The notes: generated from the sequence alone by a model not told the origin. 37,954 nucleotides of DNA from Lyngbya aestuarii BL J (GCF_000478195.2 NZ_AUZM01000058.1:1-37954); one strand, 5' to 3'. Counted from the stretch's first letter, positions 10,158 to 18,996 are shown. Program-made: numbers and translations.

Positions 10158-10457
10158 GGAACAAAAAACATCCTATACAATTTTCAGCGACCAGTGATCA
10201 ACTGTTTTGATCGGGTTTCAGATTTACAATAGCAGCAAATTCTTGTATTTTGAACGGTATTCGGAAAATGAAAGAGGTGAGTGGGGAAGTTTAGATTTAT
10301 CCCGTCTCACCTGAAAATTTAAGCAAGGAGTTATGATATATAACTCAATCTACAGAGAGTGACGGTAGGTTCTAGGGGTTTTGTTCCGAATGTAGCCAAC
10401 GGCCACAGGCTTGTGTGAATATAGTTTAACTGATGTTCTTTTAATCTAAAAATTATT
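10158..10457. other. Divergent intergenic region, lipoprotein/folD
   Basis: This 300-bp spacer must carry the promoters of both divergent genes. I see AT-rich stretches (for example around 10415-10455) but no convincing -35/-10 pair, riboswitch or repeat. Confidence 0.4.
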
Positions 10458-11333
10458 ATGGCTAACCTCTTAGATGGTAAAGCACTCGCTCAAAAAATTA
10501 GAATCCAGCTACAACAGGAAATTCAATCTCTGCAAGCCCAAGCTGGACGTCCGCCAGGACTAGGCGTGTTGATGGTGGGAGAAAACCCCGCTAGTTCGGT
10601 GTATGTTCGCAATAAAGAACGGGCTTGTGAACAGGTGGGAATTGCCTCTTTTGGTAAACATTTTCCCACAAATATCACGCAAGCGGAATTAACTGAAGTC
10701 ATTCATTCACTCAACCAAAACTCTGAGGTCGATGGAATATTGCTTCAGCTTCCTTTACCGCCCCATCTGAACGCAATTCCGCTATTGTATGAGATCTCCC
10801 CCGATAAAGATGTAGACGGGCTGCATCCGGTGAATATGGGGCGATTGGTTCGGGGTGAAGCGGGGCTTCGCAGTTGTACACCTGCGGGAGTGATGCAGCT
10901 TTTGCGTGAATATGAGATAGAAGTCACCGGGAAAGATGTGGTGGTGGTTGGGGCGAGTATTTTAGTCGGAAAACCGATGGCGTTGATGTTGTTGGAAGCT
11001 GAAAGTACCGTGTCTATTACTCATATTAAAACAAAAGATTTAGCAAAACTCACCTGTGAGGCTGAGATTTTAGTGGTTGCCGCAGGTTATCCTAAGTTAA
11101 TTACGGCTTCACACGTTAAACCGGGCGCTGTCGTTGTGGATGTGGGAATTAACCGTCTGACCGACTACGAAGGGCGAAAGCGAATTGTCGGCGATGTGGA
11201 TTTTGAGGGAGTAGAACCTTTAGTTGATTATATTAGCCCTGTTCCGGGTGGTGTTGGGCCAATGACGGTGGCGATGTTGTTACAAAATACCCTTTGGAGT
11301 TATAAACAACGAGTCGGTAAAAATCTGGAATAG
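10458..11333 (+). CDS. folD: Methylenetetrahydrofolate dehydrogenase/cyclohydrolase FolD
   Basis: FolD interconverts 5,10-methylene- and 10-formyl-tetrahydrofolate in one-carbon metabolism. The 291-residue protein has the catalytic Tyr49 and Lys53 in [15 protein letters not shown], the folate-site motifs [11 protein letters not shown] and [13 protein letters not shown], and SCTPAG (usual form PCTP). In the cofactor loop the usual GRSxxVGxP reads GASILVGKP (165-173), so the Arg is Ala166; that Arg normally lies near the NADP 2'-phosphate. Otherwise length and motif order are typical. It is monocistronic with a terminator at 11509-11539. Confidence 0.96.
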   Translation: MANLLDGKALAQKIRIQLQQEIQSLQAQAGRPPGLGVLMVGENPASSVYVRNKERACEQVGIASFGKHFPTNITQAELTEVIHSLNQNSEVDGILLQLPLPPHLNAIPLLYEISPDKDVDGLHPVNMGRLVRGEAGLRSCTPAGVMQLLREYEIEVTGKDVVVVGASILVGKPMALMLLEAESTVSITHIKTKDLAKLTCEAEILVVAAGYPKLITASHVKPGAVVVDVGINRLTDYEGRKRIVGDVDFEGVEPLVDYISPVPGGVGPMTVAMLLQNTLWSYKQRVGKNLE

Positions 11334-11508
11334 ACTTCAGCTTTCTGTTTTCAAAACCTCGAAGCACTGATCTTCTTGTCAGCCTACGCGCGGTTTCTAA
11401 AACTCCTCAGTATGGGGATGACTGTCATATTGTTTTAATTGCTGTATTCACATCGGAAAGATGTTGATAAACCCATATTGCCAAAAATACAAAGTTCTAT
11501 ACCTCGGC

Positions 11509-11539
11509 AACCCGGTTGATTAAAAACATCGGGTTTTTT
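11509..11539 (+). terminator. Rho-independent terminator downstream of folD
   Basis: AACCCG (11509-11514) pairs with CGGGTT (11530-11535) and is followed by a run of T. It lies 175 bp beyond the folD stop and also abuts the convergent gene ending at 11541. On the minus strand no T-run follows the stem. Confidence 0.65.
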
Positions 11540-11540
11540 A

Positions 11541-12092
11541 TTAATTTTCTGCTGCTGTTGGATTGGTAAATAATATGGTTTCTTGGGGAAAATAACCCGC
11601 AGGTATATTCATCTTGACAGTCTTCCATTGGAGGTTGTTTTCAAAAGCTTTTTCGATAAATTTGACTTCAAACTCACCGAGTTTAATTTCTTCACCCTGA
11701 CGAATATGAATCGCTTCTAGTTTGAGAAGATTACCCTGACGAACTCCGAGTAAACTAATCTCTTTCCATTCATCTTCTGTGGTAGAATTGTAGGTATCAA
11801 TATACCCTCGAACTGCTCCTTGTTTTGACTCCAAACAAACATCAATAAAGGGAGGAGGTATTGTCACATCGCCTTCATTACTCCAACATTGGGAGATGAG
11901 TTGATCGAGTTTTTCGTCCTGCTGCTGTTGGTTTTTTCCAACGGTATTTACGGCATTGATCAGTTGGGTCGCAGAATCCGTAAAAGTAGCTAAACCTGTG
12001 ACTCCAATAGAGATGAGAATAATCACGACAATTAACGGATGATTTTTTAGATTGTCTGTGGTTTTTTCAAAGAGATTTTTATCTTCACTCAT
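11541..12092 (-). CDS. Single-pass membrane protein of unknown function
   Basis: I do not recognise this 183-residue protein. A short acidic/basic cytoplasmic start is followed by one hydrophobic helix (about 19-36), then a Gln-rich linker (QQQQDEKLDQLI) and a 120-residue soluble region with predicted strands and Cys69 and Cys86. The topology suggests an N-terminal anchor with an external C-terminal domain. It lies 82 bp downstream of the C39-like gene on the same strand and could belong to its transcript. Confidence 0.6.
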   Translation of the reverse strand: MSEDKNLFEKTTDNLKNHPLIVVIILISIGVTGLATFTDSATQLINAVNTVGKNQQQQDEKLDQLISQCWSNEGDVTIPPPFIDVCLESKQGAVRGYIDTYNSTTEDEWKEISLLGVRQGNLLKLEAIHIRQGEEIKLGEFEVKFIEKAFENNLQWKTVKMNIPAGYFPQETILFTNPTAAEN

Positions 12093-12138
12093 TTTTCTAT
12101 CCTGTTTTTATCTAATAAAATTAGGTAGAGTTTGACCG

Positions 12139-12168
12139 CTAGAAGGCGCAAACCGTAGCGCCCCCTAG
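12139..12168. repeat. GC-rich hairpin between two minus-strand genes
   Basis: CTAG-aa-GGCGC-(8-base loop)-GCGCC-cc-CTAG forms a strong stem. It has no T-run, so it is more likely a dispersed palindromic repeat or an RNA-processing site than a terminator. Confidence 0.5.
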
Positions 12169-12174
12169 AGAATT

Positions 12175-14811
12175 TTAAGGGTCGATAAAATGCGCCCAAA
12201 CATTGCCATCGGGGCCTGCAACTTGGTTGAAATAACCATAGGAATACAACAAACGTCGCCCTTCTGTGTTGTTATAACCTGTGTAAGCATCTCCCCAAGG
12301 ATCATTAACAATATAACCTTTTTTGTTATAGCCAATAATCGTTAAAACATGACCAGCTGGTGTTAAATCAGCCCCAATCACGACAGGACGACGATTAATT
12401 AATTCTTCTTTAATCTCAGACCAACGGCGAGTTGTACTAAAACTACTTTTATAACCATAAGCCCGAATTAAAGCCGTTAAAACATTATGTTCAGTTTGCG
12501 ATCCGACTCCTGCATAATTAAAACACCACTGCAATAATTCATCTTCCAATTGTCCGCCATATTGCGATCGCAAACCATAATAATACAACACCATGGCAAT
12601 TGAAGTCACATTACAAGTAGACCAAGAATAGCGAGGATTATCGCGTTGAGAAAAATAAGGAACATTCAACTCAATTTGGTCAGGTAAAGGATCAAATATT
12701 TTTCCGCCTCGCTGAAATTTTACAAAGTCTGGAAACACATAACCCGTATTCCCAAAATCCGGTAATTCCTCCGTTAAAGCCACTCGAATATGATTATCAG
12801 CGATCGCATAACTTCTGACTCCATAAACTCGACCTAGAGGTAAAGTAGCCCTTTCAGAAGCCGCTAAACGACTGGCATCTATCGGGCGTTTTTTCAAGAC
12901 TGTTGTTTGTCCAATCGTCATCGTCAACGAGTCCGGATCAAAGGGGATTTCTTGACCATCTCGCAACAAACGAACGTGTTGCCAATAAATATATCCGACA
13001 TTACCAAACCCCTCAACAGACTCCGCCAAAGTGACGCGAAAATGACCCTGAGTAGAAGCATAACCCTTAATCGGATAAGTTTCACCGAGTAATAAGGGTG
13101 TAAATTGATCCGGCGACAAATCAAAAGAATCAATCGGTTTTGCTTTAATTGTTGTGGTTTTAATCACCAACATTTGGGCATTAACATCGGTATCCGGTAC
13201 ACTATCAATCTCAAACTGAAGCACTTCCGAACCTTTGCTGAGTTGAACATGACTCTGGAAAAAATACCCAAACGATCCAATCGGAGGAATCGCGTTATTT
13301 AACAACACTTTCAAATGACCATCAACCCAACCATACTTTAATACTTTAAACTTCTGACCCGCTTTAATTGCGACTTTTTGAAGTTGATTGAGAGAAGTAG
13401 AATCAAACGGTGCGACCTTAAAAAGGGTATCGTTCGTAATCGTTAGAGTTAATCCTTCTCCAACCGTTAAAGGGCTACTACTAACCGTTAAATTAATCAC
13501 ATGAGAAGCAACCAACTCCTTTTTACTATTTGTTGCTTTCAGTCGTAACCAGCGATAACCCGCCTCACTAAATCCTTTTGCTAACTTGACTTCCCAAGTT
13601 TTCGCCGTCGAATTCAAAACAACATCTAAACCATAACGATCTTCAGCCATCAAGGTAATAGCAGTCACAACACGCGGATCAAAAGTTCCGTTGAGAATTG
13701 TTGATTGATTCACCAAAACTTCTGATGGTCCCTCATAAGTCACCGGGAGTTTAGGGATAATGGGTTGGTCAGCCCGACTGAGTTGAATAAAATCAGGATA
13801 AACGTAACCCGTATTTCCAAAACCCGGTAAATTTTCCGTGAGGGCGACTTTGAGATGACCATCTTCTGTGGTATAACTTTGTACCCCATAAACCATTCCG
13901 GCTGAAATTGTGACCTGATCCTTTTCGGAGAGATAAGCCGCATCAACAGGTCGTTTTTTGAAAACAGTGGTATTAATAACCGTGAGATTAATTGCGTTTG
14001 TATTGTAGGTAATGGCTTGATCTTGTTCCCACAGTTCGGCATGATAACGGTAGATATAGCCATATTGACCAAAACCCGGAATACTACGATCAAAAGTTAC
14101 ACGAAAATGATCTTCAACACAGGCATAACCTAAAATTGTGTAGGTACTGCCGTGAGTTAATTCAAGGGTTTGATTCATTCCCAACTGGGCAGAATCTTGG
14201 GGTTTGAGTTTAGCCGAGGTTGTTTGTGTAATCCATAATAATTGAGTCCCCGATGGAGTGGGGGGTAAATCTTCGCGATCAAACCAGAGGATTTTTCCGT
14301 TTTTAATTAAGAGTACGTGTTCTTCGTAGAAATAGCCGAATTTTCCCACTCCACCGAGAGGATTTTTGAGTTCAACTTCGAGGTGATTATTGACTAATTT
14401 GTAGTCTTTGAGGGGAAGAACTTCACCAACGTTAATATTTTGTTGTTGTTGAGGAGTTAGGCGAGAAGAAGAAATCGCTTGTTTTTTAAAGGGAGTGGTA
14501 TATCGGGCGATTAAAAGAGTCTCCGATCCAAAATTGCCTTCGAGGGCAACCGTTAAACGAATAACTTCGTCAGAAACTGATTTGTTTTGGCGATCAAAAC
14601 CTTTTAAACGTAACCATCTTTGACCCTGAGTATTGAATCCTTTCTCTAGGCTAACGTGCCAAATTCCCGATTTAGAATTGAGACGAACAGTCAGAGGATA
14701 TTTGTCTTCTGCGATAACAGAAACAGTCTGAATTTTTTCAGAATCAAAGGTTCCAATTAAAGCAACAGGTTGGTTAACTAAGACATTTATCGGGCCGAGA
14801 TAATTCAGCAT
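12175..14811 (-). CDS. Modular C39-like cysteine peptidase with duplicated Ig/SH3-like blocks
   Basis: The last 165 of 878 residues form a Peptidase_C39_2-type papain-like domain: NVPYFSQRDNPRYSW, Cys733 in STCNVTSIAM, His821 in AGHVLTIIGY and Asp837 in VNDPWGD. Before it lies a duplicated block. Ig-like module 1 (3-90) is followed by SH3-like repeats at 97-170, 190-262 and 276-346; Ig-like module 2 (360-444) is followed by repeats at 455-527, 546-617 and 629-700. Repeats 1/4, 2/5 and 3/6 match best (for example FGNTGYVYPDF versus FGNTGYVFPDF), so the whole 350-residue block was copied. The same repeat is found in the M23 peptidase at 8426. No signal peptide is visible. A role in cleaving or processing wall or surface protein is inference. 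Confidence 0.85.
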   Translation of the reverse strand: MLNYLGPINVLVNQPVALIGTFDSEKIQTVSVIAEDKYPLTVRLNSKSGIWHVSLEKGFNTQGQRWLRLKGFDRQNKSVSDEVIRLTVALEGNFGSETLLIARYTTPFKKQAISSSRLTPQQQQNINVGEVLPLKDYKLVNNHLEVELKNPLGGVGKFGYFYEEHVLLIKNGKILWFDREDLPPTPSGTQLLWITQTTSAKLKPQDSAQLGMNQTLELTHGSTYTILGYACVEDHFRVTFDRSIPGFGQYGYIYRYHAELWEQDQAITYNTNAINLTVINTTVFKKRPVDAAYLSEKDQVTISAGMVYGVQSYTTEDGHLKVALTENLPGFGNTGYVYPDFIQLSRADQPIIPKLPVTYEGPSEVLVNQSTILNGTFDPRVVTAITLMAEDRYGLDVVLNSTAKTWEVKLAKGFSEAGYRWLRLKATNSKKELVASHVINLTVSSSPLTVGEGLTLTITNDTLFKVAPFDSTSLNQLQKVAIKAGQKFKVLKYGWVDGHLKVLLNNAIPPIGSFGYFFQSHVQLSKGSEVLQFEIDSVPDTDVNAQMLVIKTTTIKAKPIDSFDLSPDQFTPLLLGETYPIKGYASTQGHFRVTLAESVEGFGNVGYIYWQHVRLLRDGQEIPFDPDSLTMTIGQTTVLKKRPIDASRLAASERATLPLGRVYGVRSYAIADNHIRVALTEELPDFGNTGYVFPDFVKFQRGGKIFDPLPDQIELNVPYFSQRDNPRYSWSTCNVTSIAMVLYYYGLRSQYGGQLEDELLQWCFNYAGVGSQTEHNVLTALIRAYGYKSSFSTTRRWSEIKEELINRRPVVIGADLTPAGHVLTIIGYNKKGYIVNDPWGDAYTGYNNTEGRRLLYSYGYFNQVAGPDGNVWAHFIDP

Positions 14812-15176
14812 AGTTCTAGGAGTTGTCGTAAGTCACAATGAAGGCACAGTTAACTGTGAGTAGCTTGGATGAAGCTAGAAATGAGCTAGTGGGGACGGAT
14901 CAAGTCAAGGGATCGTTTGAGGTTTATCGCTTCAAACAGAGTTATAGCAGTTCGCGCTAATATTGTGAACAAACTAACAGAACCCAGAAACTCTAAAACC
15001 TTGATTTAAAGGGTTTTTAAATCCCCTGTTCCCTGATCCGTCGTTCCCTGTTCCCTGCGCGAAGCGCTATAGCATAGCTCACAACTGCACCAATAAAGCC
15101 GCCCCTAGAACTATCTACGGACGGCTACATCGTTAATAAGGATGAATTTTTCCTGAGACTGGATCAAATCATCGGT
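14812..15176. other. Gene-free stretch with short repeats
   Basis: No gene is seen. The stretch carries TTCCCTG-type pyrimidine-rich repeats at about 15021-15060 and an overlapping palindrome GCGCGAAGCGC at about 15057-15067, followed by CTATAGCATAG. These resemble dispersed cyanobacterial repeats. Upstream signals for the C39-like gene presumably lie at its left end. Confidence 0.45.
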
Positions 15177-15611
15177 TTAACCGAGTCGGGCGAGAATATC
15201 TTTAGCATGAGACGAGGTATTTACCTTGTCATCAACATAATCAATCATTCCTTCACCATTAATCAGATAGGTAACACGTTTGGCATAGCCTCCACCATCA
15301 ACATCATAGGCTTTGGTAATCGTGCCATCGGGATCGGCTAACAGAATAAACGGTAAACCATACTTTTCTGCAAAAGCCTTGTGGGAGGCTTCGTCATCCA
15401 TACTCACCCCTAAAACCACCATGTCTTTGCCTTGGTAGTCGGCGAAGCTGTCACGGAAGCTTTCGGCTTCTTTCGTGCAACCCGGGGTATCATCCTTGGG
15501 GTAGAAGTACAGAACAACTATCTTGCCCTTAAAGTCCGCCAGAGAGACAGTTTTTCCATTGCTGTCTTTTGCGGTAAAGTCAGGGGCTTTTGTTCCTACA
15601 GATAAAGCCAT
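15177..15611 (-). CDS. bcp: Peroxiredoxin of the BCP/PrxQ family, one-cysteine type
   Basis: BCP/PrxQ enzymes reduce hydrogen peroxide and organic peroxides with thiol donors. The 144-residue protein has the active-site stretch YFYPKDDTPGCTKEAESFRD with peroxidatic Cys45, preceded by the conserved Pro/Thr. Most PrxQ proteins have a resolving Cys five residues later (CTxEAC); here that position is Glu50, and no other Cys exists in the protein. It must therefore use an external thiol for resolution. An upstream GGGGAGGA ribosome site on the minus strand supports the ATG at 15611. Confidence 0.94.
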   Translation of the reverse strand: MALSVGTKAPDFTAKDSNGKTVSLADFKGKIVVLYFYPKDDTPGCTKEAESFRDSFADYQGKDMVVLGVSMDDEASHKAFAEKYGLPFILLADPDGTITKAYDVDGGGYAKRVTYLINGEGMIDYVDDKVNTSSHAKDILARLG

Positions 15612-15719
15612 AGCTCAGAGATCCTCCCCAAAAGGAATTTTTTAGATTTTCTTCACAACGTTATTTTACGGGATTGGGTACCTTTTAACCAGCCTTTACA
15701 GTGAACAGTAGACCAGTGT

Positions 15720-15779
15720 TGTAGGGGCGGGTGACGCCAAGATGTCTGTCTCTGGCACCCAAATAATATAAACCCGCCT
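15720..15779. repeat. Nested inverted repeat (MITE-like)
   Basis: GGCGGGT (15726-15732) pairs with ACCCGCC (15772-15778). Inside, GGGTG (15729-15733) can alternatively pair with CACCC (15756-15760), and GCCA (15736-15739) with TGGC (15753-15756). The flanking TGTAGGGGCGGGT is a phrase often seen in small cyanobacterial mobile repeats. Confidence 0.5.
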
Positions 15780-15792
15780 TCACTCCTAACGG

Positions 15793-16356
15793 TTAACGGG
15801 TAATTGTTACAAAGCGATCGCGCCCTTGTTGTTTGGCTCGGTAGAGGGCCATATCTGCCCCCTCAATCAAAATGTACGGCTTTTGAGATTCGCAGGGAAT
15901 ACAGGTGCTAATCCCTATGCTGACGGTCACGCGATCGCTAACTTCAGATGCACTGTGAGGAATGTTGAGGGCCTTAATCGCCGCCCGAATATTCTCAGCC
16001 ACGGCGATCGCTTCTTCTTGATCCGTATCGGGTAAAAGCACCACAAATTCTTCGCCCCCGTAACGCGCCACTAAATCGTTGGGACGGCGCACCGCTTGTT
16101 GTAATGCTTGTGCAAGTTGAATCAGACAATCATCCCCAAGCTGATGACCGTAGGTGTCGTTGTAGGATTTAAAAAAATCTATATTTAATAAGAGCAAAGA
16201 CAGGGGTTTTTGTTCGCGACAAAAACGCTTCCACTCTCTGGTAAAATCTTCATAAAAATGGCGGCGGCTTACAACTTTAGTCAAATGATCAAGATGATGA
16301 GGCTCAGGATTTGATTGACAGGAGCAAAGTTCGTCATGTGAAAAATTAGAGTTCAT
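15793..16356 (-). CDS. Minimal GGDEF diguanylate cyclase
   Basis: The 187-residue protein is essentially one GGDEF domain that would make cyclic di-GMP from two GTP. The signature is GGEEF (100-104), an active variant; metal-site Asp60 lies in NIDFFKSYND. A product-inhibition I-site RPND (91-94) sits five residues before the signature. There is no membrane segment or recognisable sensor; only about 20 residues (with a CSC pair at 11-13) precede the DHLTKV start of the domain. Regulation would have to come from partners or expression. Confidence 0.92.
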   Translation of the reverse strand: MNSNFSHDELCSCQSNPEPHHLDHLTKVVSRRHFYEDFTREWKRFCREQKPLSLLLLNIDFFKSYNDTYGHQLGDDCLIQLAQALQQAVRRPNDLVARYGGEEFVVLLPDTDQEEAIAVAENIRAAIKALNIPHSASEVSDRVTVSIGISTCIPCESQKPYILIEGADMALYRAKQQGRDRFVTITR

Positions 16357-16467
16357 TTTCGGCCTCTAAAATCTTTGGGATTAATTGCACAATAATACCA
16401 ATATTAACCTTGAATGATTAGTCCCATAAAGTAGAAACGGCAACAGGCTAGGGAGATGAGAAAAAAA

Positions 16468-16501
16468 TCTTCCCCGTCCCCCGTCCCCCGTCCCGTTCCC
16501 C
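16468..16501. repeat. C-rich short tandem repeat
   Basis: Imperfect tandem copies of TCCCCCG fill this stretch. It is a low-complexity intergenic repeat similar in style to the TTCCCTG repeats near 15030. Confidence 0.6.
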
Positions 16502-16644
16502 AATGATGAAGTTGTACAACAAAAACTTGAGATTTAATCGGTATTCTGTAACACTAGATACAGAAAAATTTTAAAAGTCCGTTTTTAGAGGAAACTAACG
16601 GTGAGATAGGAGCCTCTGAGAACCGACTCGACGAGGAAAAGGCC

Positions 16645-16881
16645 ATGTCACTTGACTTACACCCCGAAATTACCCTAACTTCCGTATCGGACTGGTTGGC
16701 GTCAGAAGTTCCATTCTCAGGCGAATATCAACCCGGAACATGGGTTAAGCTGCGAGAACTTCCCAACCCCTACAGTCACGACGAAGCCCTACTCTTGTGT
16801 GAAAACGCTGCAAATCAGTGGATCGCTTGGATACCCGATCATGGTGAAACCATCCTTGGCAGACATCAGTTTTTCCGCTAA
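16645..16881 (+). CDS. Small conserved cyanobacterial protein, function unknown
   Basis: This 78-residue soluble protein is recognisable only as a type often seen in cyanobacteria. It is rich in Trp and acidic residues (WVKLRELPNP, NQWIAWIPDHGE) and has no signal or membrane segment. A GAGGA precedes the ATG by about eight bases, and a terminator follows 42 bp after the stop, so it is probably a single-gene transcript. The strand pattern suggests a small beta-rich fold; this is only a guess. Confidence 0.75.
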   Translation: MSLDLHPEITLTSVSDWLASEVPFSGEYQPGTWVKLRELPNPYSHDEALLLCENAANQWIAWIPDHGETILGRHQFFR

Positions 16882-16923
16882 CTGTGGCGTAGTCACCAAA
16901 TCCCCCCTAATATGGAATAAAAG

Positions 16924-16956
16924 AAAAGCCCGGTTTTTGAAATTAGCCGGGTTTTT
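16924..16956 (+). terminator. Rho-independent terminator
   Basis: AAAAGCCCGGT pairs with GCCGGGTTTTT (one G-T pair at the loop end and one at the G-T step) around a TTTTGAAATTA loop. It ends the 78-residue gene's transcript. Confidence 0.8.
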
Positions 16957-17008
16957 CCATTCATAAAAACATCGACTGTTTTAAATTACTCTCACTATTA
17001 CAAATCAG

Positions 17009-17419
17009 ATGACCTCTGCTGAGTCTCCCACCCCCAAATCAATCCAATATCCCTCTGGCACTCTCGAACGGGCTGAACGTGCGATTCGTTGTTCTCCCTT
17101 TACCCTAAAATTGCTGAGTTTGATGCGATATGAAAGCGTTGAACTCAATGCGATCGCCGGATCGCGGGGCGTTGAACAGGGCTACACTCGTTCCCCTCAA
17201 TCTGAACTCAGTGTAGAAAACCATTTAATGTGGCTAATTCAAGTCGGTGTATTGCGACGGGAAGTAGACGGACAGGGAATTACCGATAGTTTTCGACTCA
17301 CGCCCCTCAGTCGTCAGCTTGTCGAAAAAGCGGAACATCAAACTCAAGGACTCGATACTCCTACCGGGCGTGAACGCTGTTTGAATTTCCTCCATCGCCG
17401 CTTACGGTTTCCTTTATAA
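17009..17419 (+). CDS. Npun_F0494-like conserved cyanobacterial protein, possible winged helix
   Basis: The 136-residue protein resembles the cyanobacterial family named after Npun_F0494, from memory of its conserved phrases LERAERAIRCSPF and MWLIQVGVLRREVDGQGITDSFRLTPL. The second part (about 75-115) has the helix-turn-strand look of a winged-helix module: 'ENHLMWLIQVGVLRRE' followed by a wing and 'RLTPLSRQLVEK'. DNA binding has not been shown as far as I know and is an inference. It precedes cobQ by 83 bp on the same strand. Confidence 0.75.
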   Translation: MTSAESPTPKSIQYPSGTLERAERAIRCSPFTLKLLSLMRYESVELNAIAGSRGVEQGYTRSPQSELSVENHLMWLIQVGVLRREVDGQGITDSFRLTPLSRQLVEKAEHQTQGLDTPTGRERCLNFLHRRLRFPL

Positions 17420-17502
17420 ACAAATTTAATTGTCAATTTGTCTCTGCCTTCAATACGATTTCTCGACCTGTTTTTACAAAACTAACTTTGTAATTTGTCA
17501 AT

Positions 17503-18972
17503 ATGAAAGCAATTATGATTGTGGGAACCACCTCCCACGCTGGTAAATCCATGATCACCGCCGCCCTGTGTCGGATTTTGTACCGTCGAGGAATAAAAGT
17601 CAGTCCGTTTAAGGGTCAAAATATGGCGTTAAACTCCTACGTGACACCTGCGGGGGCAGAAATCGGTTATGCTCAAGTGGTGCAAGCTTGGGCGGCTGGA
17701 ATTTCTCCTTCTGTCGCTATGAACCCAATTTTACTCAAACCTCAAGGGGATATGACCTCTCAGGTGATTCTTAAAGGTAAAGCGGTGGGTGTTGTCAAAG
17801 CGAGTGAATATTATGAACAATATTTTGATATTGGTTGGCAAGCTATTACTAAATGCCTTGATCATTTAGCTTCAGAATATCAAATGATCGTCTGTGAAGG
17901 GGCAGGAAGTCCAGCCGAAATTAACCTCAAACACCGCGACTTAACTAATATGCGGGTAGCTGAGTATCTCAATGCAAAAACATTGCTGGTTGTTGATATT
18001 GATCGCGGGGGGGCTTTTGCTCATGTTGTCGGCACTTTACAACTTCTTGAACCTCAAGAACGGGAATTAGTTAAAGGGATTATTATTAATAAATTTCGAG
18101 GTCAGCGATCGCTTTTAGAGTCGGGGATTACATGGTTAGAAGAATATACCGGAATTCCTGTGGTTGGTGTGATTCCTTGGGTAGATTTACCTTTACCCGC
18201 AGAAGATTCTTTAAGTTTATTAGATCGTCGTCCTCGCAACAATCCTCAAAGCGAAATCACCCTTGCAGTTGTTCGTTTACCTCGAATTGCTAATTTTACT
18301 GATTTTGATCCGTTGGATGCGGAAACGACTGTTAATGTAGAATATATTGACCCGAAAGATGCGTTAGGTCATCCCGATGCCGTGATTATTCCGGGTTCTA
18401 AAACAACTATTGCTGATTTATTAGTTCTTCAAGAAGCAGGAATGGGAGAAGCGTTACAAAAATATGTCGCCGCAGGAGGTCAGGTGATGGGAATTTGTGG
18501 CGGTTATCAAATGTTAGGTGAAAGTGTCGTTGATAGTCAAGGGATTGAAGGGAAACGAGGTGAATTTCCAGGTTTGGGATTGTTACCTGTAAAAACGATT
18601 ATGGATCATCAAAAAGTGTCTTGTAAGCGGACTGTAACCTCTGCAAACCCTCAAATGGGTTTACCCATCGAAGGATACGAAATTCATCAAGGTCGTACTC
18701 AAATTCTCGATTTAGAAAATACTTTGCCTCTATTTGATGATCGTAATTTAGGGGTGACAAACAAACAATTTTCAGTTTGGGGACATTATCTGCATGGTGT
18801 TTTTGATAATAGTCCCTGGCGACGTTCTTGGTTAAATCATCTGCGAACTCAACGGGGTTTAGGAACATTACCCACTGGAATTCCAAACTATCGAGAACAA
18901 CGAGAAATGATGCTTAATGCTTTGGCAGATGTGGTAGAAGAATATTTGGATTTGGATCAGATTTTGAATTAA
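17503..18972 (+). CDS. cobQ: Cobyric acid synthase CobQ
   Basis: CobQ amidates side chains b, d, e and g of adenosyl-cobyrinic a,c-diamide using glutamine and ATP in cobalamin (pseudocobalamin) synthesis. The 489-residue length is typical. The N-terminal synthetase domain has the nucleotide loop GTTSHAGKS (8-16), GQNMALNSYVT and CEGAGSPAEINL. The C-terminal glutamine amidotransferase domain has Cys332 in GICGGYQML and His431 in GHYLHGVFDN. No cobalamin riboswitch is visible in the 83 bp upstream. Its stop codon lies in a 12-bp tandem repeat. A small ferredoxin gene follows 111 bp downstream. Confidence 0.97.
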   Translation: MKAIMIVGTTSHAGKSMITAALCRILYRRGIKVSPFKGQNMALNSYVTPAGAEIGYAQVVQAWAAGISPSVAMNPILLKPQGDMTSQVILKGKAVGVVKASEYYEQYFDIGWQAITKCLDHLASEYQMIVCEGAGSPAEINLKHRDLTNMRVAEYLNAKTLLVVDIDRGGAFAHVVGTLQLLEPQERELVKGIIINKFRGQRSLLESGITWLEEYTGIPVVGVIPWVDLPLPAEDSLSLLDRRPRNNPQSEITLAVVRLPRIANFTDFDPLDAETTVNVEYIDPKDALGHPDAVIIPGSKTTIADLLVLQEAGMGEALQKYVAAGGQVMGICGGYQMLGESVVDSQGIEGKRGEFPGLGLLPVKTIMDHQKVSCKRTVTSANPQMGLPIEGYEIHQGRTQILDLENTLPLFDDRNLGVTNKQFSVWGHYLHGVFDNSPWRRSWLNHLRTQRGLGTLPTGIPNYREQREMMLNALADVVEEYLDLDQILN

Positions 18973-18996
18973 ATTTTGAATTAAATTTTGAATTAG
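18961..18996 (+). repeat. Three 12-bp tandem copies spanning the cobQ stop codon
   Basis: ATTTTGAATTAA is repeated at 18961, 18973 and 18985 (last copy ends TAG). Each copy encodes Ile-Leu-Asn-stop in the cobQ frame, so the repeat gives three in-frame stops. Confidence 0.85.

Noticed and set aside
17420-17502. Cobalamin riboswitch before cobQ
   Set aside because: The 83-bp spacer is too short for one and shows no B12-box-like conserved sequence.
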